From: Clostridiales bacterium | GTDB lineage: Bacteria; Bacillota; Clostridia; Lachnospirales; Lachnospiraceae | Direction of reading: 5' to 3' | NCBI GenBank assembly: GCA_021204085.1 | Contig: JAJPZY010000033.1 | Coordinates: forward strand, 1-64,000 | Length of the DNA stretch: 64,000 nucleotides | Shown here: positions 19,339 through 27,816 of the stretch, in pieces | How positions within the stretch are numbered: position 1 is the first letter of the stretch | Layout: every line of letters starts with the position of its first letter | Made by a program: the position numbers and the translations under genes | Notes under the pieces: generated by a model | Seen by the model: the letters and a program-made list of their open reading frames with translations, nothing else | Told to the model about the DNA's origin: nothing | Database searches by the model: none

Positions 19339-19405
19339 ATGAATCTGTGCAAAGCAGATGGAATGCCTGCGGCCCTGAGGACCGCGAAAACATGAGGAAA
19401 AAGCA

Positions 19406-19678
19406 ATGTTGATAGGAAAAGTGACAGGAAGCATCGTTTCAACGCGCAAACAGGAAAATCTGATCGGCAACAAATTTATGATCGTTGAGCCGATCGGAAT
19501 CATGGGCGGTGAGACAAAGCAGGTGATTGCTATTGATAACATCGGTGCCGGCATCGGTGAATATGTGCTGGTCGCGCAGGGGAGCGCAGCGCGGATCGGA
19601 TGCGGGATGCCGGATGCGCCGGTAGACGCGGCGATTGTCGGTATCATAGATGATATCGGAGAATTGGATCGATCATAA
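19406..19678 (+). CDS. BMC vertex protein (EutN/CcmL family)
   Basis: MLIGKVTGSIVSTRKQENLIGNKFMIVEP...DNIGAGIGEYVLVAQGSAAR. Confidence 0.94.
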   Translation: MLIGKVTGSIVSTRKQENLIGNKFMIVEPIGIMGGETKQVIAIDNIGAGIGEYVLVAQGSAARIGCGMPDAPVDAAIVGIIDDIGELDRS

Positions 19679-21009
19679 TGAAAATAGAGGAATTAAGCAA
19701 AATTTTGCGTGAGAGCGGTGTCGTCGGAGCCGGAGGCGCAGGATTTCCGACCTATGCCAAGCTTTCGGAAAAAGCAGATATTGTTCTTATGAACTGTGCG
19801 GAATGCGAACCTCTGTTAAAACTGCATCGACAGCTTTTGAGTGCGCACACAGAGGAAATTCTGCAGGCTTTTGCGCTGATTGCAGAGACAGTGGGCGCAA
19901 AGGAAGCGATTATAGGAATTAAAAAAGAATATACCGGCACAATCCGTGCCATTCAGGAATATATAGCGGCATTTCCGGGAATGCGGATACATGAACTCCC
20001 GGGCGCCTATCCCATGGGAGATGAGGTTGTGCTGATCTATGAAGCCACCGGAAAGACCGTACGGCCGGGCGGTCTTCCCATCGAACAGGGGGTTGCGGTT
20101 TTTAATGTAGAGACACTCTATAATGTTTACCGCGCAGTCTGGGAGAACCAGGGGGTGACTTCAAAATATGTCACTGTTGTGGGTGAGGTGGAACATCCTG
20201 TCACCGTCCGGGTACCGATTGGTATGCCGGTTGCGGAAGTAACGGCCATGGCGGGAAGATGCAAAACGGAGGATCCGGTTTATCTGCTCGGCGGTCCCAT
20301 GATGGGAAATTTCGGCAAGGCGGGGCAGCCGGTGACGAAAACCACAAACGCGATTATCGTTTTGGACAGACAGCATCCGCTGGTGCTGAAGAAGCAGAGC
20401 CGTTTTACAACGGATGTGGCGCGGGCTGCAAGTACCTGCTGTCAGTGTCAGACATGTACAGACCTGTGCCCCAGGCATAATCTGGGTCATCCGATCCGTC
20501 CGCATTTGTTTATGCGCGCAGCAGCGAACCGGGATTTTCGTGATCTGGAGCCGTTTCTGGATACCATGTTCTGCAGCTCCTGCGGCCTGTGTGAGATGTA
20601 CAGCTGTCCGCAGGGACTCAAACCGCGGAGCATGATTGCGGAATATAAAAACGGACTTCGCAAAGCGGGAGTGCGCCCGCCGGAGCGGACGGCAAAGCCG
20701 GTGAAGGAAGCACGGGAATACCGCAGAGTTCCGGAGAACCGTCTGCTGGGGCGGCTTGGGCTGCAAAAATATGATGTGGAGGCGCTGCTGGACGATCAGG
20801 TCCGAACGGGCCGGAAGGTAAAAATTATGCTGAGCCAGCATATCGGCGCTCCTGCGAAGGCAGATGTGGCAAAGGGGGCGTCTGTTCGGGCAGGACAGGT
20901 GATTGCGGCAGCAGCAGATGGCCTGAGTGTAAATATCCATACACCATTGTCAGGCATTGTCACGGAAGTTACGGAAAGATATGTGACGATTGCGGCGGAT
21001 GAAGGATAA
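19678..21009 (+). CDS. PduS-like RnfC-related Fe-S/flavin protein
   Basis: GVVGAGGAGFPTYAKL; two Cys clusters CCQCQTCTDLCP and CSSCGLCEMYSCP. Confidence 0.92.
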   Translation: MKIEELSKILRESGVVGAGGAGFPTYAKLSEKADIVLMNCAECEPLLKLHRQLLSAHTEEILQAFALIAETVGAKEAIIGIKKEYTGTIRAIQEYIAAFPGMRIHELPGAYPMGDEVVLIYEATGKTVRPGGLPIEQGVAVFNVETLYNVYRAVWENQGVTSKYVTVVGEVEHPVTVRVPIGMPVAEVTAMAGRCKTEDPVYLLGGPMMGNFGKAGQPVTKTTNAIIVLDRQHPLVLKKQSRFTTDVARAASTCCQCQTCTDLCPRHNLGHPIRPHLFMRAAANRDFRDLEPFLDTMFCSSCGLCEMYSCPQGLKPRSMIAEYKNGLRKAGVRPPERTAKPVKEAREYRRVPENRLLGRLGLQKYDVEALLDDQVRTGRKVKIMLSQHIGAPAKADVAKGASVRAGQVIAAAADGLSVNIHTPLSGIVTEVTERYVTIAADEG

Positions 21010-21056
21010 CTGCAGCGTGATAAAAGTTTACGCCGTGTATAAAGTGGGAGGTTAAC

Positions 21057-21605
21057 ATGCAGCGTGCGATCGGAATGATAGAATTTAAAACGGTTTCCGC
21101 GGGAATCACAGCGGCTGATCAAATGGTCAAAACCGCGGAGGTGGAGATCCTGGAGGCACAGACTGTCTGCCCCGGAAAATACATAGCCATTGTGGCGGGA
21201 GACTTAAGTGCCGTAAAAGCAGCGGTGGATCGGGCGCGGGCGACCCGGCCGGAGGAGCTGATCGATGACTTTGTCCTGGGAAATCCGGATGAATCCATTT
21301 TTCCGGCTATCTACGGCACCAGCCAGATCGGGGAGGTTGCCGCGTTGGGAATTCTGGAGACTTACGATGCCGCGTCGATTATCGTAGCTGCGGATATTGC
21401 AGCCAAAACAGCGATTGTAAAACTGATCGAGCTGCGCATTGCCAAAGGAATGTGCGGGAAATCCTATATGCTGATTACCGGTGAGGTGGCTGCCTGTGAG
21501 GCGGCAATCGCGAAGGCAAGGGATTCCGTCGGGGAAAAGGGAATGTTCCTTGATTCGTCGGTTATTGCGCGGCCGGACGCGCAGATCTGTAAGGCCATTC
21601 TGTAA
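21057..21605 (+). CDS. Tandem BMC-T shell protein, PduT-like
   Basis: Two BMC domains (AIGMIEFKTVSAGI... and ALGILETYDAASIIVAAD...); Cys38 in TVCPGKY. Confidence 0.92.
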   Translation: MQRAIGMIEFKTVSAGITAADQMVKTAEVEILEAQTVCPGKYIAIVAGDLSAVKAAVDRARATRPEELIDDFVLGNPDESIFPAIYGTSQIGEVAALGILETYDAASIIVAADIAAKTAIVKLIELRIAKGMCGKSYMLITGEVAACEAAIAKARDSVGEKGMFLDSSVIARPDAQICKAIL

Positions 21606-21644
21606 TCAAATGAAAGTCAAAAGGTCAGGAACGGAGTTAATTGT

Positions 21645-22442
21645 ATGCTGGCTGTTGAGAGAAGAAAATTAATTTTAGAGCAGCTTCATGAAGAGAAACA
21701 TGTTGTGGTCAGTGAATTGTCCCGGCGGTTTTCCGTGTCGGAGGAGACGATCCGGCGGGATCTGGAACGGTTCGAGAAAGAAGAACTGGTAACAAAAAGC
21801 TATGGCGGAGCCGTTCTGAAGGAGAGCGTCGGCACGGAAGTTCCCTTCAAGATCCGGAAAAAGAGAAATGTGCTGGGCAAACGGGTAATCGGCGAGATTA
21901 TTGCGGATTCCATCGCGGATGGCGACCATATTCTGCTGGATCCGAGCACCACGGCGCTGTTTGTGGTGAAGATGCTTCGCAGCGCCGGAAAGAAAAATAT
22001 CACGATCATTACGAATTCCGTGGAAGTGCTGATGGAATGTGCCGAATACAATGATTGGGAGGTAATCTCTACCGGAGGCAATATGCAGGCGGAAAAATTT
22101 GCGCTGACCGGACCGCGGGCAATCGCGGGTATTAAGGAGTTTCATGCAGATAAGGCCATTATTTCCTGCCGGGGAATCGATATGAAAAAGGGCCTGACGG
22201 ATACAAATATTATGTTTTCACAGGTAAAACAGACGATGCTGGACAACGCGGCGGAACGGATTCTGGCGGTGAACAGCAGCAAATTTGACCAGGTGTGTTT
22301 TTCCAGAATCTGCGATCTGTCCGGTGTCGACACAGTTGTAACCGATAAGATTCCGACGGAAGCGTGGATGACTTATCTGAGCGATAAAGGGGTGAAATGT
22401 ATCTATGGAGAACAGGACCAGAGTTATAGCATTTGCCAATAA
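21645..22442 (+). CDS. DeoR family transcriptional regulator
   Basis: N-terminal HTH (ERRKLILEQLHEEKHVVVSELSRRFSVSEETIRRDLERFEKE) and C-terminal sugar-phosphate sensor domain. Confidence 0.94.
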   Translation: MLAVERRKLILEQLHEEKHVVVSELSRRFSVSEETIRRDLERFEKEELVTKSYGGAVLKESVGTEVPFKIRKKRNVLGKRVIGEIIADSIADGDHILLDPSTTALFVVKMLRSAGKKNITIITNSVEVLMECAEYNDWEVISTGGNMQAEKFALTGPRAIAGIKEFHADKAIISCRGIDMKKGLTDTNIMFSQVKQTMLDNAAERILAVNSSKFDQVCFSRICDLSGVDTVVTDKIPTEAWMTYLSDKGVKCIYGEQDQSYSICQ

Positions 22443-23196
22443 CAAGGGCGGAAGCGGGAAGACGACAACCTGCGCCAACGTGGGGTATTCTCTGTCCATC
22501 CTCGGGAAAAAAGTACTGCTCATTGACGGCGACATGCAGCTGAATCTGACGCTTTCTTTTTTTGAGGAAGAGCAGGTGATGGAGTTTGCAATGGGAGAAA
22601 AAAATCTCTACCACGCAATTTGCGGACAAAAAGACCTGTCCGAATATGTGATTTCCACCAGGTACGAGAACCTGGATATGATTCCATCCTCCACATTGAT
22701 GAGCGGTATCGAATTTGAACTTTTCACCAAGTGGCAGCGGGAGTTCATTTTAAAGAATTGTCTGAAAAAAATCCGTGAGATCGGCGGGTATGATTATATA
22801 CTCATTGATGCGCCGCCGACTCTCGGCGGCTGGGTGATGAATATTCTTTGTACTTCCGATTATGTGGTGATGCCGGTGGAAGCCAGTCCCTGGGGCCTTT
22901 TCGGTATTGCCAATATGTTTGATTTCCTGGATCAGGTCAGGCAGATGAATCCTGACTTAAGCCTTCTGGGAATTGCGGTCACAAAGATGGATATGCGGAA
23001 GAATTATTATAAACAGACGCTGGAAGCCCTGCATGAGGCGGATGATGTGAAAGTGTTTGATTCCGTGATCCGTATTGACAGTGAGGTGGAATGGGCGCAG
23101 GATAACAGCAAACCTGTCATGGCACATAAGAAAAGCGCAAGGAGCGCCGGGGAATATCTGGCGTTGGCAAAGGAGATGGATGCATTATGTCAGTAG
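22405..23196 (+). CDS. ParA/MinD-family ATPase, McdA-like candidate
   Basis: Deviant Walker A NNKGGSGKTT, LLIDGD, LIDAPPTLG; overlaps the 3' end of deoR. Confidence 0.92.
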   Translation: MENRTRVIAFANNKGGSGKTTTCANVGYSLSILGKKVLLIDGDMQLNLTLSFFEEEQVMEFAMGEKNLYHAICGQKDLSEYVISTRYENLDMIPSSTLMSGIEFELFTKWQREFILKNCLKKIREIGGYDYILIDAPPTLGGWVMNILCTSDYVVMPVEASPWGLFGIANMFDFLDQVRQMNPDLSLLGIAVTKMDMRKNYYKQTLEALHEADDVKVFDSVIRIDSEVEWAQDNSKPVMAHKKSARSAGEYLALAKEMDALCQ

Positions 23197-23519
23197 GAGC
23201 GGCAAGTATCAAAAGAGCAGCCAGTAAGGCGGCGACGGAAGAAGCAGCGAAGAAGGCGGCGGAGATAGAGGAGTCTGTCGGCAAAGACGGAGAGACTGCC
23301 GTGGAAACGACGGAGAGCGAAGCAGCACCGGAAGCAAAGGCTGCGCGCGAAACCGGAAAAAAAGCGGAGAAGAAGACGAGCGGGAGAAAAAGGACATCAT
23401 CGAAAAAGGTAACGTCAGCAACAGTTCCTTCCGTATCTCCTGAAGTCGTCGAAAAAATGAAGCTCAATCAGAATCGGGCAGTCCATCTGACGGAGGAACT
23501 GCCGGTACATTTACTGTAA
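23187..23519 (+). CDS. Small Ala/Lys/Glu-rich low-complexity protein, candidate ParA partner
   Basis: Start codon overlaps the parA stop region (ttATGtcagTAG); conserved-looking C-terminus VSPEVVEKMKLNQNRAVHLTEELPVHLL. Confidence 0.75.
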   Translation: MSVGAASIKRAASKAATEEAAKKAAEIEESVGKDGETAVETTESEAAPEAKAARETGKKAEKKTSGRKRTSSKKVTSATVPSVSPEVVEKMKLNQNRAVHLTEELPVHLL

Positions 23520-23544
23520 AAAAACTGCGATTTGAAAAAATACA

Positions 23545-23573
23545 TTGCGAATCTTCCGGTAAGTCATTATAAT
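23545..23573 (+). promoter_or_regulatory. Promoter of mtnA
   Basis: TTGCGA, 17-nt spacer, TATAAT. Confidence 0.7.
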
Positions 23574-23615
23574 AACGGCAGTGTGCAATGAAAAACAGCA
23601 GGAGGATTTTTTGAA

Positions 23616-24740
23616 ATGGCAAATGCATTGAATCTGGATACGGTCGTCCTCTCGGAGGATGGCAAAAGTATCATTATTCTTGACCAGACCCTGTTGCCGG
23701 GAAAGACGGAGTATCTTTCTCTTAATAAGGCGGAGGATATCTGGGAGGCAATCTATAAACTGCGTGTGAGAGGAGCGCCGGCGATCGGTGTGACCGGAGG
23801 CTTTGCTTATTATATCCTTGCCTCTCAGCTGGATACGGATGACATGGATCAGTTCGTGGCGGAGTGCACGAAGATTATGGAGTATATCAATTCTTCACGC
23901 CCGACGGCTGTGAACTTAAGCTGGGCGTTGAATCGGATGCATGCGGTGCTTTTGGCGGAGAAAGAAGGAAAAACCGTCGCGCAGATGAAGGAGCGGCTGA
24001 AGGAAGAATCCATCGCAATCCGTGAGGAGGACATAGCAATCAGCCGGAACATCGGTGCTTACGGCTATGAGCTTCTTGAAAAACTGGGAAGGGGCGTGGG
24101 TGTGATGACACACTGCAACGCCGGAACGCTGGCTACCGCAAAATACGGCACAGCGCTTGCCCCGATTTATATTGCTCTGGAGCAGGGGTGGGATCCGAAA
24201 AAGGATCTCCATGTGTATTGCGATGAGACCCGGCCGTTGCTGCAGGGTGCCCGGCTCTCCGCTTATGAGATGCAGACAGCCGGCGTCGACACTTATGTGC
24301 AGTGCGATAACATGGCTTCCTACACGATGAAGTCCGGAAAAATCGGGATTATTTTTGTGGGCTGCGACCGTGTGGCGGCGAATGGAGATTTTGCAAATAA
24401 GATCGGTACCAGCGGCGTGGCAATTATCGCAAAACATTACGGAATTCCCTTTTATGTCTGTGCTCCGTCCTCGACGATTGATATGACTTTGGAGTCCGGC
24501 GATGAGATCAATATCGAGCAGCGGAAGGCGGAAGAAGTCACGGAAATGTGGTATGAACAGCGTATGGCTCCGGAAGGCGTGGGAGTTGTGAATCCGGCTT
24601 TCGATGTGACAGATCACAGCCTGGTGACAGGTATTATTACCGAGAAAGGAATCGCGACAGCGCCATTTAAGGAATCATTTGAAAAAATGGGGATTCGCCC
24701 GGTTGAAAAATATGTAGACAAAAAAGAACTCTGCTCTTGA
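23616..24740 (+). CDS. mtnA: S-methyl-5-thioribose-1-phosphate isomerase (MtnA/DrdI family)
   Basis: RGAPAIGVTGGFA; MTHCNAGTLATAKYGTAL; DETRPLLQGARLSAYE; GCDRVAANGDFANKIGT. Confidence 0.93.
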   Translation: MANALNLDTVVLSEDGKSIIILDQTLLPGKTEYLSLNKAEDIWEAIYKLRVRGAPAIGVTGGFAYYILASQLDTDDMDQFVAECTKIMEYINSSRPTAVNLSWALNRMHAVLLAEKEGKTVAQMKERLKEESIAIREEDIAISRNIGAYGYELLEKLGRGVGVMTHCNAGTLATAKYGTALAPIYIALEQGWDPKKDLHVYCDETRPLLQGARLSAYEMQTAGVDTYVQCDNMASYTMKSGKIGIIFVGCDRVAANGDFANKIGTSGVAIIAKHYGIPFYVCAPSSTIDMTLESGDEINIEQRKAEEVTEMWYEQRMAPEGVGVVNPAFDVTDHSLVTGIITEKGIATAPFKESFEKMGIRPVEKYVDKKELCS

Positions 24741-24757
24741 AGCAGGGTTCCTTTTTA
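24726..24757 (+). terminator. Terminator overlapping the mtnA stop codon
   Basis: gaactctgc-tcttga-agcagggttc followed by TTTTT. Confidence 0.7.
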
Positions 24758-24961
24758 TATCATAGGAAAGATCTTGCTTTTGTAAATTGTTAAAGTGCGT
24801 GATTTCCTATGATATAAAAACACTCCGTGAGGATGCGCAGCAGCTGTGCACGCTTGTTCACTAAGCTCACGATGTTCGCTAAGTGAGCCAATGCGTCGCG
24901 GATAGGAAGTTTTTGCTGCGCAACCGCTCGCGCGAAGTGTCGCAGGGCGACACTTTATTTT
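24756..24961. repeat. Intergenic repeat, copy A (long form)
   Basis: 14-bp perfect inverted repeat (tatatcataggaaa/tttcctatgatata), tgcgcagc...gctgcgca arms, terminal aagtgtcgc-agg-gcgacactt hairpin; near-identical to 62697-62853 except for about 55 nt extra. Confidence 0.9.
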
Positions 24962-25004
24962 AGAAGATAAATATTGCCGGCTATTGATGTCCGGGTGGTT
25001 TCGG

Positions 25005-25259
25005 TTATTTCTGTGCATTATATGCCTCGCGGACTGCTTTGGAAAGCTGATCCGGACATGAGGTCGGTTTAAAGCCGCAGCGGATACCGGACAGCGTCGA
25101 TTCTACTTCATCTACGGTGCGTCCGGCTACCAGCCGGGAGACACCCTGGAGATTGCCGTTGCAGCCGCCGGTAAATTTTACGTTTTTCACGATGTCGCCG
25201 TCTAATTCTACTTCAATCATGGTGGAGCAGGTACCTTTTGTTCTGTATTTGTAGCTCAT
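25005..25259 (-). CDS. TSCPD domain protein (TIGR03905-like)
   Basis: MSYKYRTKGTCSTMIEVELDGDIVKNVKFTGGCNGNLQGVSRLV...CGFKPTSCPDQLSKAV. Confidence 0.85.
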   Translation of the reverse strand: MSYKYRTKGTCSTMIEVELDGDIVKNVKFTGGCNGNLQGVSRLVAGRTVDEVESTLSGIRCGFKPTSCPDQLSKAVREAYNAQK

Positions 25260-25473
25260 AATGTTTCCTCCTTGTGTCAGTTTGTTTTTCGGATTTCTGC
25301 CGCTTCTGCAATATTGTTTTTTGTTAAATGCGATTCACAGCAGGCAATCAGACTTTATTCATACTATCATATCTGATAAAAATCGACAAGAGATAAAAAG
25401 AGATTGAATCTCGCAATGAAAAGTGTAAAATGGTAAATGTTTAAGGCTTATTTTGCATGGAGGAGTTTAGAAC

Positions 25474-26214
25474 ATGTATATCAATGAATATGGCAGCAGC
25501 AGTCTGCCGAAAGTTATTATTCTGCATCCCATGGAGGTGACAGGTGAGGAAATCTATCATCTGATTCTTCCTTATTTGAATGGGTTCTATTGTTTTATCG
25601 CGCCGGACCAGGGCGGTCACGGGAAATCCGATCCGTATGTTTCGCTGAAAAATGAGGTTGAGACTCTGAAAACATATCTTTTCGATAAAGGTTATACGGA
25701 CATCCGCCTGCTGTTTGGCGCGTCCATGGGTGTGACAGTGGCTTATGAACTGCTGAAGGACAAAAGATTCCATGTTGACCGGATCTGGTTTGACGGGGGA
25801 ATGCTTGCGAAACATGCACCCGTGATGAACCGGCTGATGCAGATGGTTTTCTTAAAAGCGGCGCATCTGTTCCGGAAAGATCCGAATGCGACATCTGACC
25901 GTGTGGAACTTTATGGCGAAGCGATGGCCGGTATGATGAAAGAGAATATGATTCGTTTGCGGGATGAGGATATACGGCAGATCTGCACGACCTGCTGCCA
26001 TCGAGATCTGGTAAAGCTTCCGGCGGAAGTGCAGAAGCGAATGCATCTGGAATGGGGAGAGACCGATTTTGCGCTTCGTCCGTCAAAAAGGTCGCTGGAA
26101 AAATATTTTCCGGAAGTGGAGACTGTTATCCGCAGGGGGTATGCGCATTGCTCCTATATGGCGCAGAATCTGGAGTCGTATGTCGCACAGATTGAGTCAT
26201 ATATCGAAATGTAA
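25474..26214 (+). CDS. Alpha/beta hydrolase
   Basis: APDQGGHGKSDPY and LLFGASMGVTVAYELL nucleophile elbow. Confidence 0.8.
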   Translation: MYINEYGSSSLPKVIILHPMEVTGEEIYHLILPYLNGFYCFIAPDQGGHGKSDPYVSLKNEVETLKTYLFDKGYTDIRLLFGASMGVTVAYELLKDKRFHVDRIWFDGGMLAKHAPVMNRLMQMVFLKAAHLFRKDPNATSDRVELYGEAMAGMMKENMIRLRDEDIRQICTTCCHRDLVKLPAEVQKRMHLEWGETDFALRPSKRSLEKYFPEVETVIRRGYAHCSYMAQNLESYVAQIESYIEM

Positions 26215-26230
26215 AGAGGTAATTGTATAT

Positions 26231-26308
26231 ATGGAACAAGTATGTTTTGGTGAGTTTGAAAAGAGTATGGATGATTTTCATGAGTCGCATGATATGAGGG
26301 AGTGTTAG
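26231..26308 (+). CDS. Possible 25-aa upstream ORF before the MATE gene
   Basis: MEQVCFGEFEKSMDDFHESHDMREC; stop codon is 1 nt before the GTG start of the MATE gene. Confidence 0.35.
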   Translation: MEQVCFGEFEKSMDDFHESHDMREC

Positions 26309-26309
26309 T

Positions 26310-27674
26310 GTGAAAAAGGAAACTACTGTTGGCATGGATATGCTTCACGGACCCATGCTGAAAAATATTTTGTTGTTTGCCCTGCCGCTGGCGGCGGGCA
26401 GTATTCTGCAGCAGCTGTTTAATGCGGTGGATGTGGCTGTCGTCGGCCAGTTCGCGAGCAGCCAGGCGCTGGCAGCAGTGGGAGCAAACTCCTCCGTTGT
26501 CACGCTGTTTATTAATTTTTTTACGGGAATATCCGTCGGGAGTAATGTCGTAATCGCTCATATGATCGGAAAAGGGGAGGAGGATCAGATCAGCGGCGCC
26601 GTACATACATCGATTGTGTTTTCGCTTCTTTCGGGTTTGGTGATGCTGGTGGCGGGCATTCTGATCGCAAGGCCGCTTCTGACACTTATGTCGACTCCGG
26701 ACAACATCATGGATATGGCGGTTTTGTATCTGCGTATTTACTGCGTGGGTATGCCGTTTATCCTCCTCTATAATTTTGCCGCGGCAATTCTCCGCAGCAT
26801 CGGCGATACGCGCAGGCCGCTGTACTGTCTGGTGACAGCCGGGGTGTTGAATGCCTGCCTGAACCTCTTTTTCGTGATTGTTCTGCACATGGGTGTATCC
26901 GGTGTCGCCATTGCTACGGTGATTTCCAATGTTGTCAACTCCGGAATGGCTGTCTGGTTTCTCTGTCATTCTGACTCGACAGTTCGGCTGGAGTTGAAGA
27001 AACTGCGCATTCAGAAGAGAGAACTGATGCTGATTTTAAAAATCGGCGTACCGTCAGGAATTCAGGGGATGGTTTTTTCCATTGCAAATGTTTGTATTCA
27101 ATCCTCTATCAATTCTTTCGGTTCGGATGCCGTTGCGGGGTCTACCGTGGCCCAGAATTTTGAGTATATGTCCTATTTCCTGGTCAGCGGATTTAATTCG
27201 GCGGCAGTGACATTTGTCAGCCAGAATTACGGCGCCGGCAATCTAAAGCGCTGCAAAAAAGCATTTCTCTTAAGCCTTGCACTGGCAGCAGTCATCGACT
27301 TTGCCGTCGACAGCTCTTTTTATCTGGGACGCAATACGCTGATCGGATTCTTCACCACTGACGCAGCGGTAATTCCCTACGCCGTATTGCGGCTGCGGTA
27401 CGTCGTGCTGCCGCATGTGATGATCAGCTCCTATGAGATCAGCGGTTCCGCACTGCGCGGCCTGGGGCATTCTCTGCTCCCGTCCGTCCTCATGATCTTC
27501 GGCACCTGCGTATTCCGCCTGATCTACATCAACACCGTTGTGCCGGCTTACCATGAATTTTCCGTGCTGATGCTGGTATATCCATTATCATGGCTCATCA
27601 CGGGAACCCTGGTCGTAGCAGCGTTTGTTGTAGTGTGGAGAAAAATTGTGGGTTCAGCAACTGTTGTCGATTGA
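26310..27674 (+). CDS. MATE family efflux transporter
   Basis: GPMLKNILLFALPLAAGSILQQLFNAVDVAVVGQF; GTG start. Confidence 0.92.
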   Translation: MKKETTVGMDMLHGPMLKNILLFALPLAAGSILQQLFNAVDVAVVGQFASSQALAAVGANSSVVTLFINFFTGISVGSNVVIAHMIGKGEEDQISGAVHTSIVFSLLSGLVMLVAGILIARPLLTLMSTPDNIMDMAVLYLRIYCVGMPFILLYNFAAAILRSIGDTRRPLYCLVTAGVLNACLNLFFVIVLHMGVSGVAIATVISNVVNSGMAVWFLCHSDSTVRLELKKLRIQKRELMLILKIGVPSGIQGMVFSIANVCIQSSINSFGSDAVAGSTVAQNFEYMSYFLVSGFNSAAVTFVSQNYGAGNLKRCKKAFLLSLALAAVIDFAVDSSFYLGRNTLIGFFTTDAAVIPYAVLRLRYVVLPHVMISSYEISGSALRGLGHSLLPSVLMIFGTCVFRLIYINTVVPAYHEFSVLMLVYPLSWLITGTLVVAAFVVVWRKIVGSATVVD

Positions 27675-27816
27675 TAACCGTATTTATTCAGAACGTTTGC
27701 TCAGGATGCGTCTGATGTTGTAAAAATACTTTCAGGCAACTTTGTAGGGGCGTTGCCCCGGTTGTCTTAAAATATATGGTGGCACCTGCTGCTTCCGTTG
27801 TACATTGCCCGGAGGT

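Noticed and set aside
22405-23196. ParA gene as evidence of an integrated plasmid or phage
   Set aside because: No ParB, parS-like repeats, integrase or phage genes nearby; embedded in the microcompartment operon
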